A stretch of DNA of 64,000 bases, from assembly GCF_000149955.1 (NCBI RefSeq), contig NC_030986.1, positions 1,991,886-2,055,885 on the forward strand, read 5' to 3'. The notes under the pieces were generated by a model that worked only from the letters and a program-made list of their open reading frames with translations, had not been told where the DNA came from and did no database searches. Positions 48,182 to 61,499 of this stretch are shown in pieces (within the stretch, counting starts at the first letter, position 1; the number at the start of each line of letters is the position of its first letter). A program made the translations under genes and the position numbers. This DNA is from Fusarium oxysporum f. sp. lycopersici 4287. Its lineage: Eukaryota > Ascomycota > Sordariomycetes > Hypocreales > Nectriaceae.

Positions 48182-48636
48182 NNNNNNNNNNNNNNNNNNN
48201 NNNNNNNNNNNNNNNNNNNNNNNNNNNNNNNNNNNNNNNNNNNNNNNNNNNNNNNNNNNNNNNNNNNNNNNNNNNNNNNNNNNNNNNNNNNNNNNNNNNN
48301 NNNNNNNNNNNNNNNNNNNNNNNNNNNNNNNNNNNNNNNNNNNNNNNNNNNNNNNNNNNNNNNNNNNNNNNNNNNNNNNNNNNNNNNNNNNNNNNNNNNN
48401 NNNNNNNNNNNNNNNNNNNNNNNNNNNNNNNNNNNNNNNNNNNNNNNNNNNNNNNNNNNNNNNNNNNNNNNNNNNNNNNNNNNNNNNNNNNNNNNNNNNN
48501 NNNNNNNNNNNNNNNNNNNNNNNNNNNNNNNNNNNNNNNNNNNNNNNNNNNNNNNNNNNNNNNNNNNNNNNNNNNNNNNNNNNNNNNNNNNNNNNNNNNN
48601 NNNNNNNNNNNNNNNNNNNNNNNNNNNNNNNNNNNN
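48182..48636. other. assembly gap (455 N)
   Basis: Run of N 3' of the cyt-4-like gene. The long ORFs across it are artefacts. Confidence 0.99.
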
Positions 48637-48853
48637 TTGCCTCATTTCTCAGAGCCCATTGAGAAAAAGGGCGGAGAGACGTTGGAGCATGGGGACAGAG
48701 AAACGAGATGTGAGACATAAACACCGCCAATCTCACTCACGATGCTGCAAGCCATGGCTTCGCCGTCAAGGCGGTGACGCTCAAACTTAGTGTTTCTTTC
48801 CACCCCAACAAAGTCTTGCTTCGAGAAGACCAAAGAAGACCCAGCGGCGCAGC

Positions 48854-51800
48854 TCACGAGGCCGGGGCCAGGGACGGGGCGTCCGGGGAGAGTGCCGGCT
48901 GGCTAACGTCATGTAGTTCTGCCCGGGTGTTTGGATAGTACTTGAGCGCTTTGACAAACATGCTGCGAGTGTGAACGTTGATATTTGCCAGCTCAACGTC
49001 GAACTTGTCGCCCACCTTGATATCCTTGAGGAGCACGAGGCCATCGATACCGTCGGTGGATAAGAGGGCCGACATATCGAATAGGTCTACCCGACCGGAC
49101 ACGCCTTGCTTCCAACGAGCATCAACTGTGAAACTCATGCGCTTCGGTGCTGTCCCTTCAAACTGCCAGGCCCGCACGACCGCCATGAGCATCCACTCTT
49201 GGCTGCCGCGAGACACAGTCCGGGCCATTCTCTCGCGCATACGCAACAGTGAGAGCGTGTTGGGGAGTGTCTCCTCCGTGAACGGCAATATGTTATTCAG
49301 ATCATCAGTCTTGGGGTCTAGCCTGCGGTTCACCTGCCGCTCATGTGCCAATGCTGCGTGAATTTGCCAGTGGACAATGAGGTCAGAGAAGCGGCGAAGA
49401 GGAGAAGTGGCTTTGGTATACATGTCCAGACCGAGCATGAAATAAGGGCCGGGTTCTGTCGACATCTCGATGCCACCAGTCAAGCGTGTCAGCTCCTGGC
49501 GTTGCGCCCCTGAAGGAGCGATGCCCTTCTCGAGCAGAGGGTAGAGCTCTTTCGTGGCGTATTCGAGAAGTTTGGTCTTGTTCTTCTGCGAATGGGCGTC
49601 CCGTCGGTATGGTAGTGGAATTTTACGGTCAGAGCTCCATCGAGCAGCAATCTCACCGGCAAGCACCATTGTGTTACTCACCACAGAGGCACCGTTGAAT
49701 GCATCGTAGCCGACCTTGATGTATGGGTCAGCTGGCAGGACCTTGGTTCCTTCTGCTTGCTCCATGGGGACGTCTTCGAAAGCCACAGTAACGGAAGCGC
49801 CTGGCAAGAAAACAGGCCAGGCCCCCTTCTCCAGACGCCTTTTCCTGAGAGCCTGAGACAGACGGTGAAGGATCAAAAGGTCCTCTTTACTCCTTTCATC
49901 TAACTCCTTAGCTGACATCAAGGGGCGGTTTGATGTCACGTCCAACTTGTTAGGTGGCTGGCCAACAACAAGAGTCTGGTCAGATACTGGAGGGGGTGGA
50001 GGCTCGTTACAAAACTCAGCAACATCTCTTGGATCCAAGTACTTGACATTGTGCAAAGTACCTGGCTCGATCCTGTAGTCCAGCAGATCTCCGTTCTCGC
50101 TAAGCCTGGCACTAAAGGTCAGAGCTGGTCGACCATCGGCAAGCGAGTATTGTTCAACCAAACTTCCAGACTTGTAGTCTCCTGAATTGTCCAGACCCAG
50201 ATCGTTTGGAAGCATGGCCTGAAAGTGGCCAGGAAGGTAGATATTCTCAGGTATCAGCTCGAGAAACCTGCCCAGCTCAGAGTTGGGTCGAATACCAGAT
50301 GCTGGATCGGCTGTATGCACGTGAATCCAGAATTCGTCAGGTTTGTCTGTTCGTTCTAAAGAGACACCATCATCAATGAGTATTGTAGAAGGGGCGTCGA
50401 TACAGAAGACGGGGGCGTCGGCCCAGTCTCGTCTGGCATCCTCCGCCACGTCTGGTCGAGTTGAGTCCTCGATACTAACTGGAGTCTCTCGAATGAGGCC
50501 GCCTCCACTCTGAATCTTGACTTCAGGGAAACGGACTTTATAGCGGGATGGTATTTCCCATGGCGGGATTATCCCCAGCTCTTGTAGGAAGGTCCATGCG
50601 CAAGACTGATTCAGATCAGCACCTTCATATAGATCCAGAGCTCGCAGAATGAGAGAGCCATCAGCGTGGAAGTGTGAGGAATCCTCGAACAAGTCGTAGC
50701 TTGCCCACCACTCAAGAAAGCGGATGAATTCTATGTGCTTCCTGGACCATTCACCGGTTTCAAGAGTGACTCCTTTAGTAGGAGCAAGGATTCCGTAAGG
50801 TGTCCACGAGCGCTTCTCTCTGTTGGCAAGAACGATTTGTCTTGCCTTCAGAATGAAAGTACCAAATGCCGTTTCCGACATATCAGAAGACGTCATATTT
50901 CCTGACGTCTTTGCCATTAGGTGAATATACTCGCGGATCATGAGAGTCACCCGGTTGATCATCATGAAATCCTGATACGGGAAAATCTCGAAAAGATGGT
51001 CCTTTCGATGGCAGTCAGCCGAAGGGCTTAACGGCCGAAAGATAAAGTCGTTTCGTAAGAGCGCTGTGTGAACTGCGTATAAAGCAGCAGGAGGAAACTG
51101 GGTGCCCTTTTTGAGTGAATTGGGTAACAACAAGTCGGCAAGCTCGAACAGACTCAAATATTTGGTCTTTCTCCCATCTGAGACCAGTGATCTTGCCCTG
51201 TCTAAACTGTTAAGGCTTGTCTGGAAGGCCTCGTCCGCTTCCAACATGAATGTCTTCATTTTGTTGATCAGATGGGCACCGACGTCTCGCCCGGGGCCCT
51301 TGTCTCGTTTGCGCAATTCTTCGTACTCGTCCGCCGTGGCATTAAGAGGAATCAGAGAAAGAATGGGCTGCAGCTCCTTGGCGGCGGCGAACTTAGACAC
51401 AGAGAAGAGCGCGGAGAAACCCATGCTGATAACCCATCTTCCAGTATTGGTATAAAAGTGATACCGTTGGCCAAAGAACCCCAAGTATATAGCAAATAAG
51501 GGTGTCCGGGAGCCAGGCTGCTTCATTTCAACAAGATCGCCGGGAGCGTGGGACTTGTGCCCAACAATGGCAACTTCAGCATCCTCCTCAGTGTAGTTCT
51601 CATCTGGGCCCACCATACTCACTGGATCAGACTTGAAATTATCCAATTCAGATGAGCCAGTAGATTGAGGACGTGTGTTACTGTTGGTGACAGTGTACCA
51701 AAATGTAAGGTCTGGGACAATTGGGGTTACCTCCCTATCAGGGTCGTTGATAGCAACCCATTCTTGCAATCTTTGCCGAATTGGCCTCTTGTCTACTGCA

Positions 51801-52045
51801 GGGAAAGTTTTGGGAAGAGATGTGGGAATGTTCGTCTTTCCAAAGGCACCCTGAAGGCGGTTCTTGGTTGAGGTAGCGTACTAAGATTTGTTAGTCCATG
51901 ACATGTTTGACATCGTGTGAGATGAACAAACGTTATGACGTCCAGTCGAGGACTGCAAAGGCGTAGAAAATGAAGATCGTAATCCATTAGGGCAGTTCGG
52001 AAGACATCTACAGCAAATGTACGGACGACCTGCGGACCGTAACAT
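48854..52045 (-). CDS. cyt-4: mitochondrial RNB-family exoribonuclease (cyt-4/Dss1-like)
   Basis: Predicted 3'-5' exoribonuclease of the mitochondrial RNA degradosome, needed for RNA turnover and 5'/3' processing in Neurospora cyt-4. Two exons (52045-51932, 51880-48854) give 1046 residues. The short first exon encodes an Arg-, Ser- and Cys-rich, acid-free presequence (MLRSAGRPYICCRCL), as expected for mitochondrial import. The RNB domain spans about 500-860. The metal-binding block is CIDAPSTILIDDGVSLE, with D533, D541 and D542 present but Leu539 where an acidic residue is usual. The distal SPLRRFSDLIVHWQIH motif is intact. An S1-like C-terminal region follows (RVDLFDMSALLSTDGIDGLVLLKDIKVGDKFDVEL). 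The upstream ORF is open to 51880, and the splice acceptor TTAG there joins the leader exon in frame. Confidence 0.9.
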
Positions 52046-54346
52046 TTTTGCAGTATATCACAAATACCCTGTATCAAGCAAGGTATTATAACTCAAAATT
52101 TTGAAGCCGACGCGAGGCTGAAAATTTTACTATTGCGTGTTGGCAACTTTCACAATCGCGAGGTCACATGATATGGCGCTTTCCACTTTAACTGAAGTCT
52201 CTTAGCTATTCATTTGGGCAGGAGCCAACACGGAACCCATGGAATGGATTTCTCGATAACCTAAGGTAAAGAAGGTATTGACTACAACCTGACCTTAGTA
52301 CCTTAACTTAGACTTATACAATTACTCATTATGAATACCTAAATAAAACCATCACCGAAATGTTGCATCTGTGTAGATACGTTGGTGCTCCCCGTCTCGC
52401 CGAAAGTTTCACGGAAACCTAGCAGCAAAAGGGGCTCGATTTAGAAGGCATTGAATTCGCTGCTATTATTGGCAATAATCCAAGTCGACAATCAATTCAC
52501 CCCGGAACTAGCTAATGGCGAGTAGTTCCATTCTGAGAGATGTCTCGAGATAAAGACCTTCTCTAATTGGAAGGGCACCCTGCTCTGCCTGGCTGCCGAG
52601 CATAGCCTAAATAACGACGGCTTGGAGCCAAGAAGCGCGCGAGATTCACTTCATTTGAGCAAGAGATGATTCCGATGGATTGACATTGCAAATCCTATAC
52701 AGGGGCTGCTATTGATCCAGAGTCTTTCATACATATGAGCAGATCAAATCAAAACACGAGAATATCAGTCAATTCACTGTCTATTGACTTTATGCCACCT
52801 GACGCTTCATCGCAGAGTACAGCCCATCAAAAGCTGGAAAGGCTAGAGCATCTCCGGCAAGACGAACTGCCGTGCGATGTGACGGTGAATACGAAGTGCA
52901 ATTATAAGATTGAGGTTCCGATATTAAGCCTAGCTGTTTCGACCAGCGAGGACCCGACCGCCGACTGACAAGCTTTTGCCCCGGCTTTCTCGGATTACTA
53001 TATCTATTAATTCCCCGCATATGGAGGCTGCAAGATGTCTGTTGTGCCGAGGGGGGCTTTGAGACAGGAACTTCTGGCCCCGTTTCCAATAAGAGACAGC
53101 TGTTAATTACGCCAAAGGCTCAGAGAAAGTGACGACACGGCGACAAGGCGACTCGCTGAGTGTCACTAAAACAAATAGAACGCTTGAACGGAAACCCCTG
53201 GGTCCACAAGCGCGAAGCCACCTCCGCTAGGGTAAATTGGGGGGCCATGGCAGATGCAGGAACAATCTCTTGACCCCACTCGCCGATGAACCGACTGATT
53301 CGAATTTCGAAAGGCGAACAGAGTCAAGAATTGGCATGATATGAGGATCGTTGTATAGATGGAATTTTTTTTTTTTGAAGCAAGATACCGCGATAACCGG
53401 GGCGCTGCACTTGGAGGCAACTCTACTTTTGAAGATGCTGAAGGCTATTCTAAGCATGATGCGCAACTTGAAAGCTCATCTCCCGCGCGGGGTTCACATC
53501 AATCGCGCATCTCAATCGAGGTCAACTCATCTCGATTCCCCTTGTGAATAGTCAAGTGACCAACCAACGGTCAGAGAAGCCTCGTCCTTGGACTAATATC
53601 GCTTCTTATTCACCACAGGTTCTCGCAACAGAGGCAACCTTGACCGCTTAGCTAGCTGATTGGTCTCGAACACTCGACCCCCCCCTAAACCACCTTATTT
53701 GGGAGAGGCATGGCATCGGCAACGTGAGCAAATGCCCCTTGGGCTGGTTGAGCCCACGAGATTGCATCGTGCCCCGTGCTCCACAGCCTTCTCCTTTTCG
53801 TCCATAACCCCGGCCAAATGCTGGGGTTTCTAGCGCTGTCAAGGCAATGATAGACATATTGCACCAACAATGGTCCGCGTTTGGGACTGGGCGACTAGCA
53901 CCCCAGCTCATTTCATGAGGTACAGGGCACATGAGGACAGGCCAGGGACAGACGGGTACCTGAGTTTTGGCCTTCAAACGCCGCTATCGTGCATCATGTC
54001 AGGTACCATCTAAACCGCTATTCTCGACTAGGGCCATCCTTTGTCAATGCCATGACCCTCTGGGCACTGCAGCCAAGGCAAAACAGACAAGGTTGCAGGT
54101 AGAGGCAATAACAGTCGATCTGCTCATAATATGCCGCTCTCCTCCTCCTCCTTCTCTGCTTTTCCTTTCCCTCACGGTTCCATCCTTCGCGAATCTAGAG
54201 AGCATCTCGTTAATTTTCGCTTTCGTCCTCTCGTTTTCCTCTGTTCCATTAACCGCTTCACTCTTTTAGCGGGCATTCGTTTCCTACGCCAACTACAAAC
54301 TCTTGCATTTACGTACAGTACTTGAATTTTCGGAGCTTTTTTCAAT
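52046..54346. other. 2.3 kb intergenic region
   Basis: Divergent spacer between the cyt-4-like and btgE genes. It contains several TACCTTA/ACCTAAG motifs (52258-52310), a T12 tract (53365-53376), and a pyrimidine-rich stretch (about 54130-54290) that is likely the btgE promoter/leader. The short ORFs have no domains. Confidence 0.5.
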
Positions 54347-56230
54347 ATGAAGGGAGGACTTGCTGCTGCCGCCGTTGCGGCCATGGCCACTGGTGCTCAG
54401 GCCGCTTACCCTCACCACCGCCGGGCTCATGAGATGTTCCGACGTGGTGGAGAGGTCTGCGTTCCTACCTGCACCACCATCTGGACTACCTACTATGGCG
54501 AGCCCACTCGTATGTCAACATATCAGTATTCTGTAGGATAAACGCTAATCGCTGTTTCAGTTGTCCCCAACCCTCCTTCTGCCCCCAAGCCCACCAAGGA
54601 GGCTGTCACCACTCATGAGGCCGTCAAGCCCAAGCCCACCACCGTTCATGAGGTTCCTACCTATGAGGCTCCCAAGCCCGTTGCTCCCACCACCACCAAG
54701 GTCGTCCCGGTCATCCCCGTCCCGACTCCGGAGGAGTACAAGTGCCCTACTCCCGGCACTTACACTTTCCCTGCCACCACCATGACCGTGACTGAGTCCA
54801 CCACCGTCTGCGTTGGCGAGACCACCAAGGTCCCTGCTGGAACCCACACCATGGGAGGTGTCACTACCATCGTTGAGACTGCAACCACCGTCACTTGCCC
54901 TTACGCCAAGGAGACCGAGCACGAGGGTGTCGTTACCAGTGTCATTGAGACCACCACCTACGTCTGCCCATCTGCTGGCACTTACACCATTGCTCCTATC
55001 ACCAAGACCTGCGAGGAGGAGACCGTCATCGTCTACCCTGTCCCTACCAGCTACGCTCCTGGTACTTACACCGCTCCCGAGCAGGTTGTTACTGTCACCG
55101 AGACCGACTACGTCTACGTCTGCCCTTACTCTCAGTCTGGTGTTCCCGCCACCACCAAGGCTCCCGAGGCCCCCAAGCCCCAGCCTCCCAAGGAGACCAA
55201 GCCTGTCTACGAGGCTCCCAAGCCCCAGCCCGAGGTCACCAAGCAGGAGCAGCCTACCAAGCCTGTTTATGAGGTTCCCAGCAAGGTCCCCGAGACTTCC
55301 AAGGCGCCTGTTTACTCTGTCCCCGAGACTCCTGCTTCCACCAAGCCCGTCTATGAGAAGCCCTCCGAGGCTCCCAAGCCCAAGGCCCCCAAGAAGCCTT
55401 CCAGCCCCGGCAACCTGAAGGGTGGAAACGACCACTACGGTATTACCTACACCCCCTACGTCGCCTCTACCGGCAAATGCAAGGGTGCCGACCAGGTTGA
55501 CAAGGACATTGCTGCCCTCAAGCAGGCTGGTTTCCAGATCATCCGATCTTACTCTACTGACTGCGATACCCTCGAGACTGTTGCTCCCGCCTGTAAGAAG
55601 CACGGCATTGACATGATCGTTGGTGTTTTCGTCAAGGCCTCTGGCTGCACTTACGAAACCCCCGAGATCAAGGCTCAGGTCGACGCCTACGCCGAGTGGG
55701 CTCAGTGGGATCAGGTCAAGCTCTTCACCGTTGGTAACGAGGCTATTATGAACAAATTCTGTTCTCCCCAGCAGCTCAAGGAGCTCGTCACTGTCGTCAA
55801 GGAGAAGTGCTCTGGTTACACCGGTCCTTACACCATCGCCGAGACCCTCGACATCTGGGAGCGTGAGGATGTTCAGGGTGCTATCTGCGATATTGTTGAT
55901 GTCACCGGTGCCAACATCCACCCTTACTTCAACCCCAACACCACCCCTGACATGGCTGGTGAGTTCGTCGCTGGTCAACTTGAGATCCTCCGTGGTATCT
56001 GCAAGGGCAACGATGTCATCAACCTGGAGTGTGGTTGGCCCTCAAGCGGTAACTGCAACGGTGTTGCCTGCCCTGGCAAGTCTGAGCAGGCCAAGGCTAT
56101 CAAGTCCATCCGTGAGAGCTGTGGTGACAAGACCGTCTTCTTCTCCTTCGAAGATGATCTCTGGAAGGAGCCTGGTTCTTGCAACTGTGAGCGAAGCTGG
56201 GGTTGCGCCTCTTCTTTCACTGGCTACTAA
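54347..56230 (+). CDS. btgE: GH17 cell-wall beta-glucanase/glucosidase, btgE type
   Basis: Secreted cell-wall protein of the Scw11/btgE group, acting on beta-1,3-glucan during wall remodelling. Two exons (54347-54509, 54561-56230) give 610 residues. A signal peptide is clear (MKGGLAAAAVAAMATGAQA). Then come the CVPTCTTIWTTYYGE motif and three repeated TYT-P-TTVTVTE/TTVCPY-type segments up to about 255. A Pro-rich linker with degenerate KPVYE.P units lies at about 265-360. The GH17 catalytic domain occupies about 365-610. The acid/base E448 lies in VGNEAIMNKF and the nucleophile E544 in NLECGWPS, both intact. The C-terminus is CNCERSWGCASSFTGY with no GPI signal. The coding region has strong C-ending codon bias, typical of high expression. 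Confidence 0.93.
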
Positions 56231-58119
56231 GCAGTTCTGGAGACTCCAGTTCTGATTGCAGCGTGCCCAAGCGTCCCCTGTACGATTCAACCCTCGGAGC
56301 ATGCTGAATGTTGTACATAATCATGACCAACACCGCCCGGCCATTCACTTCTTCTTTCTTCCTCGTGCAACCCTCTTCTCTTTTTCTCGCCACCGTCCAT
56401 GCGGTGATTCACATCATTGACATCCAACAAGAGCCTTCGGGAATGGAGTCCGAAAGCCGACGGTCTTCTCTCTCTCAGGCCAACTCCAGACATCCGCCTC
56501 AGGGGGCAATGCATCGTTGCGCGCGTGCATGGGCGCAATAGATTGAGGGAAACGAATCTGGCCGGGCAGTTGAGGACGACCTTCTTGATGAATCCTGTTT
56601 TTCTTCCACTGTTCAAACGACATGTGAGCTCTTGTTACTATGTCATCTTTCCATATGTGTTATTTGCGGCAGCACTTCTTTACGGTAGACGCGTCTTTAC
56701 GGCTCTTGAGCGACGGGGTAAGCGAAAGCCTTTTCTTGGGAGAGAGATGATCTGTATGTATGATCTATACTATAGCCGGGTTGTCATTCAGCCTCTGCTT
56801 CATAATGCTGTAATTCACTAGTATATCTTCAGTCGCCATTGTGCTATGTCGTGAGCTCTCGTATAAACAATCCTTCCCTAAGTCGTCTCATCCTAGTATC
56901 AACTGATGACCAACACCCCCACGCAATTACATTTCAAATTACCTAAAACATCATGATCAAAAGCAAGGCCTCTTCAGGCTCATGGTGTATGTATCATAGC
57001 AGTCACTAAGGCGCCAATAATATCAGCGACGGGTGCATGTATGAGACATCCAGCCCTTTAACCGCTTAGAGCTCCTAGAATAAGAGAGTAAGCGGCTTTA
57101 TGATCATATCGATGATAAGCTCGAAGAGCTGGAACCGCAGGATCTTATCAAAACGATCAACGTTATATCACAACCGTGCTTGATACACAAACGAGCAAGA
57201 TATCGGTCCTACACCCCAATCGGCTTTGCATTTTTAGCAGAGACCTATAATAATAAGAACATGTGAGCAACAACAAGTAAAATGGACGTGACACTTGGCC
57301 ACGTCAACGTAAAATAGTCTAATAGATACATCAAAAAGTCTGTTGTGAAGCTATCGTAGTTCTAGCACAGCGTTCAAGTTGGCACACTTCGAATTTTCAC
57401 CAGCATTCTAGCGGTCAAGGAGTAGATGAGACACGGTATATCTGGAATGACGATGAGACTCGCGTGTCTCGGAGACTGTACCTGTATCGGTAATCACCGA
57501 TGCTTTACGAAATTCATGTATGTCTCAGATCTGACTGAGCATGTGGAACATGCCTTGTATGTTAACTGATATTGTAACTGAAATAGATGCGGCGTGTAAC
57601 CATCAAGGGAATAGAGAACATGCAGATAGTGATGTCCATATCGGGTAGGTAATCATTCAATATCATCTTTGCAAACTACATAGATATACAGCTGACTTAT
57701 ACTTCACTCATTTGTCCCAAAAATGAAGATCCCGTCGCCCATGTCCTGATATCTATAGTCTCCCAAACAAAGTGACCGGGCTCAGCCCTGAGCCCCCAGG
57801 ATAATGATGTCGGTGATAAAATAAGAAAATGATGAACGAAACCCATGATGAATAGCTCTGTAGTGAGGGTCTGTGTAGTTTGTGCCCTCAACCAAACCAT
57901 CGCCGCCTATATAGAAGTGACATGTTGTGAATGGCCAATGGTAATTTCTCAACAGATCATAATATGATAAGCCAAAACAAAAGGGGTATAATGCTAAGGA
58001 GAAAGATGCTTCGAATGAAGGAGAGTGACCAGCGAGGTCAAGCAAGTATAAAGATAATTTGTGAATCAAACGAAGATGCTTTGTGTATCTGATTCGAACG
58101 TAAGCCATCGAGAAATGTT
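56231..58119. other. 1.9 kb convergent intergenic region
   Basis: Between the stops of btgE and the WD40 gene. The first few hundred bases are likely btgE 3' UTR. The short ORFs at 56308-56821 and 57697-58168 are domain-free, and no RNA gene was recognised. Confidence 0.5.
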
Positions 58120-60584
58120 TTAGAAGATCGGCAAGGCATCCCTCGAAACTGGAACTCGACGATAGCATTCACCGCGGCGTGTAATCTCATCGGCTTGATA
58201 GCGCCATTCATCAGTGTCAGCATCGAGATAACGTTGCCAGGAACTAGAGAAATAGGGCTCAGCGGTACGGCCACATCGTTCAAGCTGGAGAAGGCCGCCA
58301 CGATGACGGTCACTCGCCAAGACATTGAGTTCATGTCCGCCGTTGGTAAATGCAACGCCGCCGATCTCACCGAAGAAATCGACTGTCTGCTTCTTGCCAA
58401 AAGTCTGAGCATTAATGATGTTGACAATATCAGCGTCCTCGGCAGCAACGAGTACTCTCTCGCCACTACCGACGGGAGAGAAGCGCAGATTTCTCACACC
58501 AGCCATATCGGATCTGATAGTGCACAGAGGTGTACTGACACCCCGCGCGTCACACCAACGGCGAGCATCCCAGACCTTGACGCCCTTGTCCTGGAAACCG
58601 GTGGCTACTGTCCAACCATCATCGGACCAATCGCAGGCAAAACCATAGTCGCGGTGTCCGGACAGTTCCTGTTGAATCTCGCCGGTATCGGCGTCGGTAA
58701 TAAGTACCTTGAAGTCATCACCGACCATGACTCTCAAGCGGCCATCAGGTGAGATGCGCGAACAGTTGAGTGGGAATCGATACCTGCTCTGCATCAAGAA
58801 CTGCTGTGTAGAAAGGTCTAGAACGCGGAATCCCTCGTCGTTACTGGCAATGGCAGCCACAGGAGCCGAAGATCGCCGGGGTTGGTAGATCTGGACGTGA
58901 TTGGTGATACCTCCCATATTTGAAGTAATGACACCTTCTGCAAAGTCTCTCTTGTCTTCAGAATCCAGGCTTTTGAGATAGTATTCACCATTGCAAGTTC
59001 CTGCAAACATGGCTCCGTGGTTTGCATCAAGGGCAGAGATGAGAGCTCCCAGACCATGTATATGACTGTTGTCAAGTACGAGCTCTACCTTTCCTGTGAC
59101 AGTGTTGATTCGGTTGATTCCTCTCCTGCCAGGATAGTAGACCTGCGATCTTGAGGGGCATGCTAGGACGCTCCGTAGTTGAAAATGAGCTAGGTAGACA
59201 TCTTGGCGGATAAGGAATCTCTTGAATCTCATAAAGTTTTGAGTCGGGGGGATAGCTACGTCAGCCATGTGAGGCTACCTTGAGGTCAGCTGAGAAGACT
59301 CAATCAAAGGCAACTGGTACTTACACTCCATCTGTCTGAACCTTGCTTGTTGACATAATTCCTGAAAGTGGCACATCGTATTTGCCGCGCATACTCCCTG
59401 GTAGTGTTCATAGATGCCCAATCCAAGCCTTGTATGTCATAGTCATCGCCGTGAAGGTCCTTGTACTGAACATCGCGGATGTGTGTATTTGCTTGACGGC
59501 GAATGTCTTCTGGACAGGGTGCGTTCACCCGCGAGGCGGATGGACAGGAGGAAGAACGAGCATGGAATGCCCAGTGTCTCAAAAAGTCAACCAGGCACAG
59601 ATTTTCAGACCCAAGCATAGTCGGGTTGGGGTTGCTAAGTAGTGGCAGGCCCAGGAGCCCTGCCGGCAAAGGAGGCGCATTATCCTCCAACGTAGCTGCG
59701 TCTTCGGTCAAGACAGCACCCCATGGCGCAGGAGGCGGAACAGGATTCATGATTAGGTCGTTGTCAACTATGGTGGGCGGATGGAAGGCGGCTTGCGAAA
59801 GATAGTTGGTTGAGTTATTGATAGGGGATGATTCATCATTGTCACCCTCAGATAGAATAGATTGGTCGTCCGTGAAGTGTTCAAGTTCGTCGAATGCGTC
59901 GTCGAGAGGAGCGCCACCTTCGCTGTCGCTCATATCAATATCATAATCCACGTTGTGGTAAGGGGGTATGTGGTCAGAGTCCAGGTCGAGATATGTGGGA
60001 GGTGTCCAATAGTCGTCCAAGAAAGGTGGGTGGGTGGAAGTGTCCAAATCAAGATCAATACCGTCCTGATGCTCTTGATCTGGGTCGGACTCGGACTCCG
60101 GGGGTTCAGACTCGGAATTGTAGGTCTTGATGTAGGTGTTAGAGGAGAATTGGTCGTAATTGTTCTGGTCTGAGAACTCGGTGGCGATTGCAGTAGAAGA
60201 GCCGTCAGTCACTATCGCGAAAGTAGGTGTCTTGGTAGCGGAGATGGTATTGTCTTCGACGGGGATCGCATCTGTCATAGGCGAATCGGCCGTGAATTCA
60301 GGGATGTTGTATGATTCCTCTGTGCTGGGTAGGAGAGGTGAATTATATTGCTGCTGGCCACCATGAGGTTGTGAATGAGCGTAGGCGTTGGAGCTATTAT
60401 AAGAGGCGTCGCTGGTAGTGAGTGAGTCCGCAAGTTGATGATGCTCAGGTTGGAGACCCTCATCCCGCAAGAGAGCCCCAACAACGTTCACAGATGAATC
60501 GGCAATGGAGGCTGTTGTATTTGTGGCCGGCGGGGGGTTGTCTCGTAGGCGGCTCTTGGACTTATTAAGAGCGGAGCGGCGCAT
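58120..60584 (-). CDS. WD40-repeat protein with long acidic N-terminal region
   Basis: Two exons (60584-59325, 59274-58120) give 804 residues. The join (GSDRW-S, then PHMADVAIPPTQNFMRF) is fixed by frame, since the earlier acceptor would run into a stop. Residues 1-330 are Ser/Asn/Asp-rich and disordered, with acidic stretches (SESEPPESESDPDQE, DIDMSDSEGG). Residues about 440-800 form WD40 blades, clearest at SRISPDGRLRVMVGDDFKVL and DADTGEIQQELSGHRDYGFACDWSDDGWTVATGFQDKGVKVWDAR. The pattern resembles fungal proteins like the fission yeast uncharacterised WD protein C2A9.03 (from memory of the family, not checked). A start at the second exon's ATG (59268) would give only the propeller. No role can be assigned. 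Confidence 0.78.
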
Positions 60585-61481
60585 CGTGAGGCCAGGGTCC
60601 AGCTCCGCGACGGAGCGAAGGGGAAAGCCGAAGCTTTTCTACAGTACGGCCGTGCTAGCGAGTCGAGGCAGAGCAGACGGCTTCTGCATACGGGCAAGCT
60701 CGAAAAAGGGGGCTGAAGAGGCCAGAGAGACTTGGGCTATGGCTCTGACTTGGATTCTGAGTCGCTCGCGTGCTAGAGGCGCGCTGACGGTCTAGCAGAT
60801 TGGCGATTGCTTGCTTTTGATAAAAGAGACAGGAGGCGGAAATGTCTCTGATTTGGACGCCGCAAGATGGACGATGGAGGGATGGGAGGGGGCGGTCCAG
60901 TTTAGAGCGACGGCGAGGGGACAGGCAGTCCGTTTAACAGTGGGAGTGGGCTGCAGATCGTGTTGGACTAGGGCAAAATAGTGCGGTAAGCTGTGGTTGG
61001 GGCCTTGTTTCGGCGTCAAACGGCTGGTAGTGTCGAGATTGATGGGACGGGGGCTGAATTGAACTCGAGGAGCGGGTATCGTATATTATTGTATTATGGA
61101 ATGACTATGAATTGTGATCTATGTCGAGTACAAGTGAGGCGTCATGCTGGCAAGGGTGCGGCGGGCAGGGACAGGACAACAGCAGCTGAGATGGACGAGG
61201 CAACTTGCAAGTACCTAGAGAGGAGGCCTAGGCAAGGGTTAGCTAGGTTGCGGCGAAGCAGAGTCATGAGTGAGAATGAGCGGTATAAGATCGAACGATT
61301 TGTTGTGGAGGGAATGTGGTCATTGTTTGGTCGAATGTGAGATACTCGAGGTTAACATGATAAATGATGAAACTCGACAACAGGTCCTCCGTACTTACCT
61401 CTAGGGGAGGGAAACTAGGCCCTCGGTCAACTTAGAAAACCTAAAGTGGCTGCCCGCATTTAGCATTCGGGGACATAGACA

Positions 61482-61499
61482 GGGGGGGGGGGGGGGGGG
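61482..61499. repeat. G18 homopolymer
   Basis: Eighteen consecutive G residues on the plus strand. Such tracts are error-prone in sequencing, so the exact length is uncertain. Confidence 0.9.

Larger units (their letters stand above)
46821..48853. other. convergent intergenic region with microsatellite and gap
   Basis: About 2 kb between the convergent Reg1-like and cyt-4-like genes. It holds a 155-codon ORF without domains (47057-47524), the AAG repeat at 47594-47644 and a 455-N gap (48182-48636). No supported gene. Confidence 0.5.

Noticed and set aside
54557..55978. 473-codon ORF antisense to btgE
   Set aside because: It lies wholly opposite a well-supported GH17 gene. Its Gly/Leu/Val/Asp-rich composition is what the reverse complement of a C-ending, Thr/Pro-rich coding sequence gives. 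No domain or own splice signals.
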